NCBI RefSeq assembly: GCF_030247195.1
Contig: NC_080670.1
Span: 92,856,661-92,920,660 of the forward strand
Direction of reading: 5' to 3'
Source: Topomyia yanbarensis
Lineage: Eukaryota; Arthropoda; Insecta; Diptera; Culicidae
Length of the DNA stretch: 64,000 bases
In this document: positions 10,606-22,020 of the stretch, in pieces
Position numbering within the stretch: position 1 is the stretch's first letter
Layout: every line of letters starts with the position of its first letter
Position numbers and translations under genes: made by a program
Notes under the pieces: generated by a model
Told to the model about the DNA's origin: nothing
What the model saw: only the letters and a program-made list of their open reading frames with translations
Database searches by the model: none

Positions 10606-12366
10606 ATCCCGCAGTCGAAACTCCCCATAGCCAAAAAGCTTATCCTCACTGGCAGGGTTAATGTTTGCCACCAGATCGCGCTAACAACGTGGAAGAGAAT
10701 CCTACCTAATTCAAATCTGCCACGCGGCAGAGAAAAAGCGGACGTAACATAATCGGAGTGACGTGGAAAACATTTCAGCAAACTAAAAATTCTGTTTCAA
10801 TTACACTAACACGAAACATTTATTCAAAAACAACATAATTCAATTTTCGGGACGATGTATTATCTATTCTAGTTTGGTTTCATGTGATTCACGGTAAGCA
10901 TGCTTTATTCTAATTGTACATTGTCTATCTACAGGCCTAACTCTCTATTGTGTGCGTTTTTCTTCTCTCTATCTGTTCTGTGTGCTTTTTTTTAATTTCG
11001 ACCCAACAGGCTAAGGGATCCGGAGCGGCAAGCGAGATGCGGCTATTACTTGTACACCCGGGTGTTTTTTTTATAACATGTGCGTCTCGAGGGTGCTATC
11101 GAGAACGCCGTCACATGTGCACATGGATCTTCGTGATCACGTCATGAGCGTGGCCCGTCTGAAAGCGGGGGCTCAGAAAACTGACCGGAGGACGGTCTTA
11201 AATTTCACTTCGGGTCGTCTTCTCTGGACGCCACTTCACTTCTAGTACTATTAGAACGGACTCACCGAATCAGCTACTGTTGAGTGAAGCCGATGATGCT
11301 GCTATTGCTGATGTGCGCGGGGGCAACGAGACGATCAGATGAACTGCTATCGCCTCGGCCGAATCTGACCAGCTGTTGCTGATTGACGATTGCTTCGATT
11401 ACCGGCCGAAAGTGATGATTCGAACCGGCACGTGGACTTTAGGCGATCACCGGAAGATTTGGGCACTTCCGATGGAGCGATGTGTTGGCGTATCGGCTCC
11501 CTTCCGACAAAAACGTGCGCCGTGTAAATTTGTCCTGACGGTTGCAGAGTGATGCGAAATGCGGCAAGCGGGCGATGAACGTATTTGCGTGCGATTTGCA
11601 CCGAATGATCCTGTTTGGAGTAAAGGAAGCCTGGCGGTCGAAAGGGTTGTTAGCCACGTGTGTGGTCAGAATTCTAAGCACAATTTACCTTCTCCTATCG
11701 ATTCGCACACAGAATCGGTTCGCACTTTTACGCTCTCTATGCACACGCACAATTTCTAACTAGTAAAAGAAATAGAAATTTATAACCTACTGAAATATCA
11801 GCCACGTCACGGCTTTACCTACACTGGTTTTCACGCGGGAAACAAATCGCGGCACTTCCACTCTGCTGAACGATTTGGGACAAAGTGATTAGAGCCTGTT
11901 TTCCTCAGATTAAGAAAGGGAGTCTCAAAGTACCCGGAAGTACGTCATTTTCTGAGAATTCTTCGGGATTAGTCGGGATCTCAGATCATTCAACCATCAA
12001 GTTCGTTCTGGCGTAAGCAAGCGGTCTAGCTTTCCCTTTCCCTCAACTTTTGGTGCAAGGATTCTTCTTGGAATTAGTATTCTCGCAATCTCACTCGGGC
12101 TTGAAAGAAACGAGTGTGATCTTCGGATACAGAAACGGTTGGACTTATCGAAGATAGGACACATTGCCTAAATTTTGGCGGATGGAAGAATTAGCTTTGA
12201 TTGAAGTAATTGAAATGTGGATTCTATGTCTGATACTTGATGATCTATTTGTCGGATTGTGTGGGTGTAAATTATAGGCTTAGTGATGAATTGAATGTAT
12301 AAGTTATTATATATCCAATTCAATATATTTACAATCTTAACTTACTAGGAATGTACAACTGTTACA
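10595..12366 (-). repeat. IR1 right arm, LTR-like (inverted copy)
   Basis: Reverse complement of the left arm, lacking the LINE insertion and the ~225-bp inner segment. It therefore preserves the empty LINE target site at about 12322-12335. Confidence 0.5.
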
Positions 12367-13619
12367 AACTTTTCAACACGTTTTGGGCTAAGTCAATTGC
12401 GTTTCTTACTGTGAATCCACCTAAACGTACTAAACATTTTTTCTGCTGTTGCTGATGTAGTTAATGCCGAAAGAATTCGGATTGCGATTTATCAGAGTTC
12501 CGATTACGGTTCATACTAATGAGTAAGCTGACCAACTGTGGGTTAGAAAAAATCCGTACACATTTCATCTCAAAATTGAAAACACAAAAGTTGACGAACT
12601 GAAATTTCTTGCCATGCAGGAAGGTTCGTAGAAACTATATGGGTTTCTGTAGAAAAGAAGATACTCCGATCGAAATAAACTTACGAAATTACAATAGACT
12701 GTTATGTTGCTTAGAACATTGGATTCAAAATGATTAGGTTTCGAATTTAAATATCCACGAGCATCCAACCCCGGAATTATGAAATTTGATTACGATTCAA
12801 ATGCAGAGACCAAATACCTGAAATGATTGATGATTTTTTTTTCAAATTTGAATCTTGTAATAAAGAGGATGTATTCACTTCAAATTCAAATGCTATACAA
12901 ATCGACAGATTACAAGTGAAATGTAAAAAGGGTATTTTGCGTTTCGAATTCATCTCATCAGTAAATGCCACCGTATTAGCACCGGTTAGACCCCAAGTCC
13001 GAAAAATCATAAGTGAAGTAGAAGAATCAAGCACAAAATCTCTGGTTTGCTAGTAAAAAAGTGCACGCGACTTGCTATGGTACATGGAAATCCTTTTTCG
13101 TAGCGGGACTCCATCATAGGTGGGTCTTCTTTCTTACATCTGGCCATTACAAATCACAGATGTGGATTCGTCCTCTTTGGCATTTTCATTCTAACTGAAA
13201 ACTCTGCCTTTTGATTTGGAGTTAATGCACACAGTTTCTGCGGTTTTGCAGTTGCCGTTATTACTTGAACAACTGTCACAAAGTTGGCAACCATTTGGGG
13301 ATCAGGCGGCAGTATTGAAGACTGTGCTATTGATTGTCGGAGATGAGTTTTTCTTAGCGACTGCTGTCTACGTTTTATAATAGTGAGCCGTTTCATCATA
13401 GAATGAGGATGTAGGAATCTGTCATTGATAACTGCAAAGCATGGTACTTTTTTGTGTTTTGTATTGTCGGATCAGGTAGGCAAGCCACAATCTTACCGCG
13501 TAATCACCATTGAAATATCTAGGAATAATTAGTTTTTTCTATGTATCCTTTGTAACCGATTCCACTTTTCTATACAGCTACACTTTTAAAGGCCGTATCG
13601 CAAGTTCGGACCCATTAGA

Positions 13620-13800
13620 AATCACCTTGGGTTGCTGCGGACCCCCACGGACAAACATCGACTTTGTATGCTATCAATGTATTACCTTCAGTTTGTTAGG
13701 AAACAAGACTTGAAATTTCAATTCAATTTTTCTTCGCGGACCCCCAGTAACGACTTCACGGCGCCCTAGGGGTCCGCGGACCTCAGGTTGAGAATCACTG
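13620..13800 (+). mobile_element. hAT-like terminus (CAGTGATTCTCAACC type), IR2 left arm
   Basis: The sequence ends GGTTGAGAATCACTG at 13800 and is preceded by GGGGTCCGCGGACC-type palindromic sequence, the form seen at the ends of many arthropod hAT elements. Its partner end was not found. The mirrored copy starts at 21837 in the right arm. Confidence 0.55.
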
Positions 13801-14431
13801 TTATAGATTGTTCTAGAAAATGATTTTATTTACCTGGAGCAATCTATCAAAAATTATCATTATTGGATACCTGATATGATGGCATTGGATAGAGGTGACT
13901 TTTGCAAGCCTAAGCTCTGAAACCTGTAAGTAAATATTCCAAAACTCGGGCTAATACGAAAAGATTTGAAGTTACGTTATTTGACCAGAGTTCCACTTTT
14001 GTTTTCCATATTCACACATCTCGACACTAAACGATCACTTCGGTAAGAACTGAAGTAACAGTTTTCTTTGTTCTTATAACTATAATTTTTTCGTTCGTTT
14101 CGTTGCTTCGAACTAGAGTAGAAAATATATTGGATACAGCGACTGCTGTTCAATTCGGCACTTCCAGATAGATGCTATAATACAGTAATTTCTCAAAGAT
14201 CTTCGATTCAGTTGAAACATTAGACATTTTACCAGCATGGGTTCAGAGAATTTTGCACAGCAATGCAAAGCATTTTGATTCGAGAGCAATATTTAAATGT
14301 CCCTGAGGATTTTTGCAGGAACCGTTTCAAAAAAAATGTTGCTCGAGATCTCTGTTTTGTACAGCAAAACACTCCGTGAAAAAATTGCAGCGAATAATCT
14401 ATTCTTCACAAAAAAGAATATAACTGTTTAA

Positions 14432-14950
14432 CCCTTTCATGCCCTAGTTTTTTTTAGTTCATGTGGGGTTTCAAAATTATTTTTCCTTGAAAACGGTAAA
14501 ATCAAGAAACACAAAAAGTCTTATTTCATAAAGTTAGGTGCTTCCCTTGTAGTGCTAGAAGCTGCTCAATTTTTACCTTCCAATGCTCAATACAATTCTC
14601 CTAGAATATTTACAATAGTTCAATTGCATGGAAAACGCAGCCAAAGACAGACTAAATTGGTAAGTTTTATCAGTTTTCAAAAATACTGCACCATTTCGAA
14701 GATACATGAAACATTCATTTTCCGTCATCAACGTAAACTGTCCCTGGCAGCACTGCTCCAGCAAAATCCAATTAGACTAATTGTAATAACTTCAGTTCTA
14801 GAGCTGATCCTTGTAACTGTTAATGCTCAAACGAAAGGCAATAGCCACATTTATTAGCCTTACCTCTTTTTGCGAGCATATCTTGCCTCAATCAAAAGTT
14901 ATAGCTGTTTAAAAACGTTGTGGTCCATAAACTACATGGGCATGAATGGG
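14432..14950. mobile_element. piggyBac-like TTAA MITE (IR2 left arm)
   Basis: Termini CCCTTTCATGCCC and GGGCATGAATGGG are inverted (12 of 13) and directly flanked by TTAA on both sides (14428-14431 and 14951-14954). TTAA target duplication is diagnostic of piggyBac-type transposition. The 519-bp interior has no transposase. Confidence 0.75.
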
Positions 14951-15538
14951 TTAAAAAGTTGTTAATGTTTCAAAAAATAAAAAAATAATATTAAAAACTA
15001 AAACTACAAAAACTTGTTATTTTTAAAACTTCTATTTTTTGCCAACAAAAGTCTGAAGAAAATGGAAACATATTGAATGTGGTTGCCTCGCGGAGAAATA
15101 ATTGGTAAAAATGTTTTTCTTGCAACAGCTGTAAACACTAAACATGCTTCAAAATTTGATAATAACTGGCAGACAAAAACATAATTTTATTGCAGAATAC
15201 GATTCTCATTGTCAATCAAAATGCTCGTAGCCAAAAATTTACAAAATCTGTAAGATTTCAAGATATTTTAAATTTTGTTTTCTTTCATTATTTTTCTTTC
15301 TTGTACTACTGGAACTGTAGTACGGAAGGGCTCCCCGTAAGAATCACTTATTACAATTGCAGACGAAACGGGAAATGTCACCCCCTAAAACACTGCTTAA
15401 GGTCTATTGCAACGTCAGTCGATCACGTGGGAATGAGCGCTTGTGTGCGCTTGAGACCGCGTTAATCGGATTAGAAGTGCTAGAGGGTTCACTAAATCAT
15501 TGGGGCGTTTTTGTGTTTGCGAAATCTTGGGCGTAGTT

Positions 15539-16250
15539 ACGCGTGGATGATCGCGATCGTCTTTGTGTATTATCGTGAAGGGCTCGAACGGTTGTATGTT
15601 AATGTATTTGATCGCGTGGGCGTTTGTTTGTCGCACGGACAATATGGCGCGTATGCTAGTGTGTAACTTCGTGTGTATAAGTTCGATTTTATAACCGTGT
15701 GTCCATTCGCGTGTGTTCTTTGATGATCGCGCGGACCGTGCATCTGCTACATAATTTACAGTGTATAGTTCAGATGCTAGAAGAGAGTTGTCTATCACTA
15801 TCAATTCTATCACTAGAGCTCCCAGTCATGTCGCCATGGAACGTGTTGTCTAGTGGATATGAGCGTCATTTTTTCTGATTAGCTGAACTGAAAGCATGAA
15901 CCTAGGCTGCTAGGGCCGAGAGAAGGAACTTCCAGACGTAACCAATCCATGCCCGCGAACACGGGCGTTTGTAGGTTCACTCTTGAGATTGCTTTTCTAA
16001 ATTTATAAGTGCTAAAACGTTCACTCAGTCACCGAGAAGGTATGCGTGGATGATCGCGAAGAGCTCGAACGTTTGTATGTTAACGTATTTGTCGCGTGTG
16101 CTAGCGTGTATGTAACTTCGTGTGTATAAATTCGATTTTATATCCGTGTAGCCATTCGCATATTTGCATGTAGTCTTGAAAAATCGCGCGCGGACCGTGA
16201 ATCCGATACTTTATTTGCAGTGTATAGTTGCGATGCTAGAAGAGAGTGAG
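15539..16250 (+). repeat. Direct duplication of a ~230-bp block within the IR2 left arm
   Basis: 15539-15806 and 16043-16250 share an ordered set of motifs (GCGTGGATGATCGCGA, GTAACTTCGTGTGTATAA, CGCGGACCGTG, GATGCTAGAAGAGAG) in the same orientation. The right arm carries the same pair (19340-19560 and 19820-20090), so this duplication came before the inverted one. Confidence 0.75.
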
Positions 16251-16622
16251 TTCTCCCATAACTCTAGAGTTCCCCTAGAGTAATTTTTCAGAAACCATGG
16301 AAAAAGAGGTAACTCCAAAAGAATTACTCTTCCATTCGTTCCAGCGTGATAATCTACGTAAAATGAAATCATCCCAATGACTGAAATAGAAGTAAAAAAT
16401 GGTTGCGCGACAACTTACAGCAGTAAATATGGATGGTTCTTGATCAGCTTCTGACCCGTTGATATACAACACAATTTCTATTATGTCATAATTTCATAAA
16501 AGCTCCTGAAACCGCGCAGAGTAAGCGCACAACATTATAGTCAAAGAAACTGCTTCTTTTCACAAGAAGGAATTGTTTACTGAATATAAAAAATACGTTT
16601 CCACGCATTTTGCACTTATGCT

Positions 16623-17625
16623 TAGTGGTCGCAGTACCGATCCTTTTTGGCGAAAACCGGTACTACGGTACTGAAGCCCTCAGTACCGGTAATACCGGTA
16701 CTCGAATATTTTTTTAAAAAAATCTAAAAAAGCTTCAAAGTGAAATTAATTGCTTAAGCTGATGGCCTTATTCTCAGATGATTGATTTGTGCTGACCAAA
16801 AAAACATGTTTATTGTTTTTAATTGCTTCGGAATGGCATAACTTATTTCAGCAGAAAATATTTTTCGTATGCGGCACCTTCTTTTATTTCGAAATCTGGG
16901 CCACTTTGAAATCAATAACTGCTAAGCGATGCGACTTTCGTCGTATTCAACAGATGGTAAATGTAAGGAACCCTGTTAACAACAGTAAATCAAAGCGAGA
17001 ATGGCAGTAAATCCGAGCAGATTACACACATTTCTTTTCTTGCTTTTCTGTAAACCTCGACGTTTATGTCGTTTGTCTACTATTCTCTAATGCATATCAA
17101 GGCTCTATGCTTTCCTGTAAACTATGGAGTTTTGCTGAATTTTCCGATCACCAATAATTACAAATCGCCCCATTAGAAGCAGTTCACCAAGTCTCAAATT
17201 GTTAGCTACTAAATAGCTGTTCGTTCTTTTATAGTAAAGGTTTAAGAGCAAACCAAATACAGACATGACTTAGACCATAGCCTTACTACGCGCCACCCAG
17301 TGAATAATGGACCCAATCATAATGTCGCTAATAAAAAAATCATAGCAAATTTTTACGTCTATTACGCTAGATGTGAATATTTTGAAATTTAGTACAAGAT
17401 CGTTAAAATTTAATTTGGACAAAATAGTGCAGGAATTTAAATATACCGTTCAGTACAACGGGAGCTAGTAATATTTAATATTATTTTGAAACAGGTCCCC
17501 CTAGAGTCTATATATTTTTCATAAAAAACTTTATGGTAATTTGTTCAGTACCGGTATTACGGTACCAAAAATGGGTCTGTATTCCCGGGATTTTCGGTAC
17601 CGGTATTACCGGTACCACAACCCTA
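16623..17625. mobile_element. 1.0-kb non-autonomous hAT element rich in CCGGTA motifs
   Basis: The left end TAGTGGTCGCAGTACCG and right end CCGGTACCACAACCCTA are roughly inverted. Both are flanked by a perfect 8-bp duplication CTTATGCT (16615-16622 and 17626-17633). Subterminal GTACCGGTAATACCGGTAC palindromes are typical of this arthropod hAT group. No transposase frame is present. The first ~110 bp belongs to the IR2 left arm; the rest lies in the IR2 spacer. Confidence 0.8.
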
Positions 17626-17633
17626 CTTATGCT

Positions 17634-18896
17634 TATCATGTTCCTTGTGTGTATCAAGCTGCGCGATCAATTTATCTGGCTGTAAATCCAACGTAAAATT
17701 AAATACTCTGTTGTACTTAACAGCGTCCTTTCTGGATCTAATGTTCTTCGAGTACGTTGAAATTTTCGGGTCAACCTTTCAAATAAAATAAAAGGAAAAA
17801 CCTATTAAGTTATGTAAATGGAAATTTGAAGGAGTTCCAGAATCTACTGCTGATTATAATTGTATTATGTCTTAGAACTACAGAATACATTCGAACTGCA
17901 GCGGTAATAATTTGGTTCTGAAAAAGATTAAAAATAGAAAATGTATAATCCGGATTATTTTGAGATACCTTCATAGAAGGCAAACTGAGTTGAACCAAAT
18001 GTGAATACCGAGTAATATATTTTTCATCGCGGAAATTAATCGGGTAAATTGTGTTTCGACTTAGATAGATCAACTTGGTGGCTGCTAGACACTGAATTTA
18101 AAAATTCCACCCAACTTGAAAGAACGGTTTAAACGACTAGTCGAGACGGATACATAGCTGTTCATTTTTTTCACTTATATTAGAAAAAATCTTAAACATT
18201 ACCTAGTCTCAAAGCTCATAAGAAAATTCACAAAAATCGATTTTTTTTTATCATTCTTGTGCACTGGTCTCCTTTGTCTAACAAAACTGCATTTTTGGAA
18301 CCTGGGAAACGAGTTTGCAACGTTATTTAGTTATTTTCCGAATTTTTGTTGTCCTGGGAGTACTTCCACTTCTACTGAGGTTGAAAATTCCGTACAAATT
18401 CCGGACAAATCCGTACAAGTATTTTTTCCAGACACACGACCAAAAATCCGTACTGTCCTCCCAAATTCCGTACAGTTGGTCAGCTTAGTCATTAGTATTC
18501 AGCGTCAAGTCTCTAATCCTTGGAAATTAGACGTAGCTGAAAGCCTGGAAATTTTCAAACATTCGTCTCCTTTCTTATTAAATCGAGACCAAGGTAACGG
18601 ATATTCATGGCTCTTCTTTTACCTACATGCAAAAAACGGTCAGCTTCATGCACCTACCCACCGAGCACAGCCTACCCGCTTCCCTAGATAAAACGACTTT
18701 ACAATCCCGTAATTTCCTATAGACTGATACAAACACTGAAGAAGATTACAAGTAGTAATCGAAATACCGGTATCTGTTAAATAGTGAAGTGCAAGTGCAT
18801 CTAACTATAAAAACATAGTGGTATTAAATGGAAGAAAATCTTTGAAACATTACGTACATTCCACTAAGACCTCCGTTCGCGTATATATTGTGAGCT
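17634..18896. other. IR2 spacer, no gene seen
   Basis: Unique sequence between the arms. A frame at 18257-18691 has no recognisable domain; it overlaps repeated CCGTACAAATTCCGG-like motifs (18385-18475) that resemble another hAT MITE terminus. Confidence 0.5.
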
Positions 18897-20667
18897 TTTT
18901 TAGATTTTTTTAAAAAAATATTCGAGTACCGGTATTACCGGTACTGAGGGCTTCAGTACCGTAACACCGGTTCTCGCCAAAAAGGATCGGTACTGCGAAC
19001 CCTAAGCATAAGTGCAAAATGCGTGGAAACGTATTTTTTATATTCAGTAAACAATTTCTTTTTGTGCAAAGAAGCAGCTGCTTTGACTATAATCTTACTC
19101 TGCGCACAACATAATAGTCAATAGTGTGTTGTATATCAACGGGTCAGAAACTGATCAAGAACCATCCATATCTACTGCTGTAAGTTGTCGCGCAACCATT
19201 TTTTACTTCTATTTCAGTTATTGGGATGATTTCATTTTACGTAGATTATCACGCTGGAACGATTGGAAGAGTAATTCTTTTGGAGTTACCTCTTTTTCCA
19301 TGGTTTCTGAAAAATTACTCTAGGGGAACTCTAGAGTTATGGGAGAACTCACTCTCTTCTAGCATCTTAACTATACACTGCAAATAAAGTATCAGATTCA
19401 CGTTCCGCGCGCGATTTTTCAAGACTACACGCAAATATGCGAATGGCTACACGGATATAAAATCGAATTTATACACACGAAGTTACATACACGCTAGCAC
19501 ACGCGACAAACACGTTAACATACAAACGATCGAGCTCTTCGCGATCATCCACGCATACCTTCTCCTGCGATCTTGCAAACATGATGACATCCCGGTGACT
19601 GAGTGAACGTTTTAGCACTTATAAATTTAGAAAAGCAATCTCAAGAGTGAACCTACAAACGCCCGTGTTCGCAGGCATGGATTGGTTACGTCCGGAAGTT
19701 CCTTCTCTCGACCCTAGCAGCCTAGGTTCGTGCTTTCAGTTCAGCTAATCAGAAAAATGACGCTCATATCCACTAGACAACACGTTCCATGGCGACATGA
19801 CTGGGAGCTCTAGTGATAGAATTGATAGTGATAGACAACTCTCTTCTAGCATCTGAACTATACACTGTAAATTATGTAGCAGATTCACGGTCCGCGCGAT
19901 CATCAAAGAACACACGCGAATGGACACACGGTTATAAAATCGAACTTATACACACGAAGTTACACACTAGCATACGCGCCATATTGTCCGCGCGACAAAC
20001 AAACGCCCACGCGATCAAATACATTAACATACAACCGTTCGAGCCCTTCACGATAATACACAAAGACGATCGCGATCATCCACGCGTAACTACGCCCAAG
20101 ATTTCGCAAACATAAAAACGCCCCAATGATTTAGTGAACCCTCTAGCACTTCTAATCCGATTAACGCGGTCTCAAGCGCACACAAGCGCTCATTCCCACG
20201 CGATCGACTGACTTTGCAATAGACCTTAAGCAGTGTTTTAGGGGGTGACATTTCCCTTTCGTCTGCAATTGTAATAAGTGATTCTTACGGGGAGCCCTTC
20301 CGTACTACAGTTCCAGTAGTACAAGAAAGAAAAATAATGAAAGAAAACAAAATTTAAAATATCTTGAAATCTTACAGATTTTGTAAATTTTTGGTTACGA
20401 GCATTTTGATTGACAATGAGAATCGTATTCTGCAATAAAATTATGTTTTTGTCTGCCAGTTATTATCAAATTTTGAAGCATGTTTACAGCTGTTGCAAGA
20501 AAAACATTTTTACCAATTATTTCTCCGCGATGCAACCACATTCAATATGTTTCCATTTTCTTCAGACTTTTGTTGGCAAAAAATAGAAGTTTTAAAAATA
20601 ACAAGTTTTTGTAGTTTTAGTTTTTAATATAATTTTTTTATTTTTTGAAACATTAACAACTTTTTAA

Positions 20668-21187
20668 CCCATTCATGCCCATGTAGTTTATGGACCACAA
20701 CGTTTTTAAACAGCTATAACTTTTGATTGAGGCAAGATATGCTCGCAAAAAGAAGTAAGGCTAATAAATGTGGCTATTGCCTTTCGTTTGAGCATTAACA
20801 GTTACAAGGATCAGCTCTAGAACTGAAGTTATTACAATTAGTCTAATTGGATTCTGCTGGAGCAGTGCTGCCAGGGACAGTTTACGTTGATGACGGAAAA
20901 TGAATTTTTCATGTATCTTCGTAATGGTGCAGTATTTTTGAAAACTGATAAAACTTACCAATTTAGTCTGTCTTTGGCTGCGTTTTCCATGCAATTGAAC
21001 TATTGTAAATATTCTAGGAGAATTGTATTGAGCATTGGAAGGTAAAAATTGAGCAGCTTCTAGCACTACAAGGGAAGCACCTAACTTTATGAAATAAGAC
21101 TTTTTGTGTTTCTTGATTTTACCGTTTTCAAGGAAAAATAATTTTGAAACCCCACATGAACTAAAAAAAAACTAGGGCATGAAAGGG
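20668..21187. mobile_element. piggyBac-like TTAA MITE (IR2 right arm copy)
   Basis: Inverted duplicate of the MITE at 14432-14950, flanked by TTAA at 20664-20667 and 21188-21191. Occurrence at the mirrored position shows that it predates formation of IR2. Confidence 0.75.
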
Positions 21188-21836
21188 TTAAACAGTTATA
21201 TTCTTTTTTGTGAAGAATAGATTATTCGCTGCAATTTTTTCACGGAGTGTTTTGCTGTACAAAACAGAGATCTCGAGCAACATTTTTTTTGAAACGGTTC
21301 CTGCAAAAATCCTCAGGGACATTTAAATATTGCTCTCGAATCAAAATGCTTTGCATTGCTGTGCAAAATTCTCTGAACCCATGCTGGTAAAATGTCTAAT
21401 GTTTCAACTGAATCGAAGATCTTTGAGAAATTACTGTATTATAGCATCTATCTGGAAGTGCCGAATTGAACAGCAGTCGCTGTATCCAATATATTTTCTA
21501 CTTTAGTTCGAATCAACGAAACGATCGAAAAAGTTATCTTATATCCGGCTTGCATTGTCTCAAGAACAAAGAAAACTGTTACTTCAGTTCTTACCGAAGT
21601 GATCGTTTAGTGTCGAGATGTGTGAATATGGAAAAAAAAAGTGGAGCTCTGGTCAAATAACGTAACTTCAAATCTTTTCGTATTAGCCCGAGTTTTGGAA
21701 TATTTACTTACAGGTTTCAGAGCTTAGGCTTGCAAAAGTCACCTCTATCCAATGCCATCATATCAGGTATCCAATAATGATAATTTTTGATAGATTGCTC
21801 CAGGTAAATAAAATCATTTTCTAGAACAATCTATAA

Positions 21837-22020
21837 CAGTGATTCTCAACCTGAGGTCCGCGGACCCCTAGGGCGCCGTGAAGTCGTTGCTGGGGGTCCG
21901 CGAAGAAAAATTGAATTGAAATTTCAAGTCTTGTTTCTTAACAAACTGAAGGTAATACATTGATAGCATACAAAGTCGATGTTTGTCCGTGGGGGTCCGC
22001 AGCAACCCAGGGTGATTTCT
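21837..22020 (-). mobile_element. hAT-like terminus, IR2 right arm copy
   Basis: Starts CAGTGATTCTCAACCTGAGG at 21837; inverted copy of 13620-13800. The adjacent outside bases ATCTATAA are shared between the arms, so the terminus was in place before the inverted duplication. Confidence 0.55.

Larger units (their letters stand above)
8338..12366. repeat. IR1: 4.0-kb palindrome, possibly two head-to-head LTRs
   Basis: 8338-10567 and 10595-12366 are inverted copies of each other. The outer ~1.5 kb is nearly identical (for example 9700-9850 against 11090-11240), with somewhat lower identity toward the centre. Each arm begins TGTAACAG at its outer end and ends GGCTACA at the inner end, giving TG...CA LTR-like termini. 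The 27-bp centre contains TTTTGGCGCCCAAAGTGGGC, which resembles a TGGCGCCC-type primer-binding site and its mirror. Flanking pentamers AACCT (8333-8337) and AACTT (12367-12371) match at 4 of 5. The arms differ by a 220-bp LINE insertion (left arm) and loss of about 225 bp (right arm, relative to left 10335-10556). No coding region is supported. Confidence 0.7.
12521..16732 (+). repeat. IR2 left arm (4.2 kb)
   Basis: Matches 18897-23118 in inverse orientation over its whole length at high identity (scattered substitutions and small indels). The outer end AGTAAGCTGACCAACTG is mirrored by CAGTTGGTCAGCTTACT at 23102-23118, with AATG next to both (12517-12520 and 23119-23122). The arm holds a hAT-like terminus (13800), a TTAA MITE (14432-14950), a direct duplication (15539-16250) and the end of a hAT element (16623 onward). 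Short frames here reappear in the other arm only because of the duplication; none looks like a gene. Confidence 0.9.

Noticed and set aside
9173..11763. Paired identical small proteins (80-84 codons) in mirrored positions
   Set aside because: Produced by the IR1 inverted repeat; no domain, and both strands are equally open.
18257..18691. 144-codon frame in the IR2 spacer
   Set aside because: No recognisable domain, and it overlaps repeated CCGTACAAATTCCGG-type MITE sequence.
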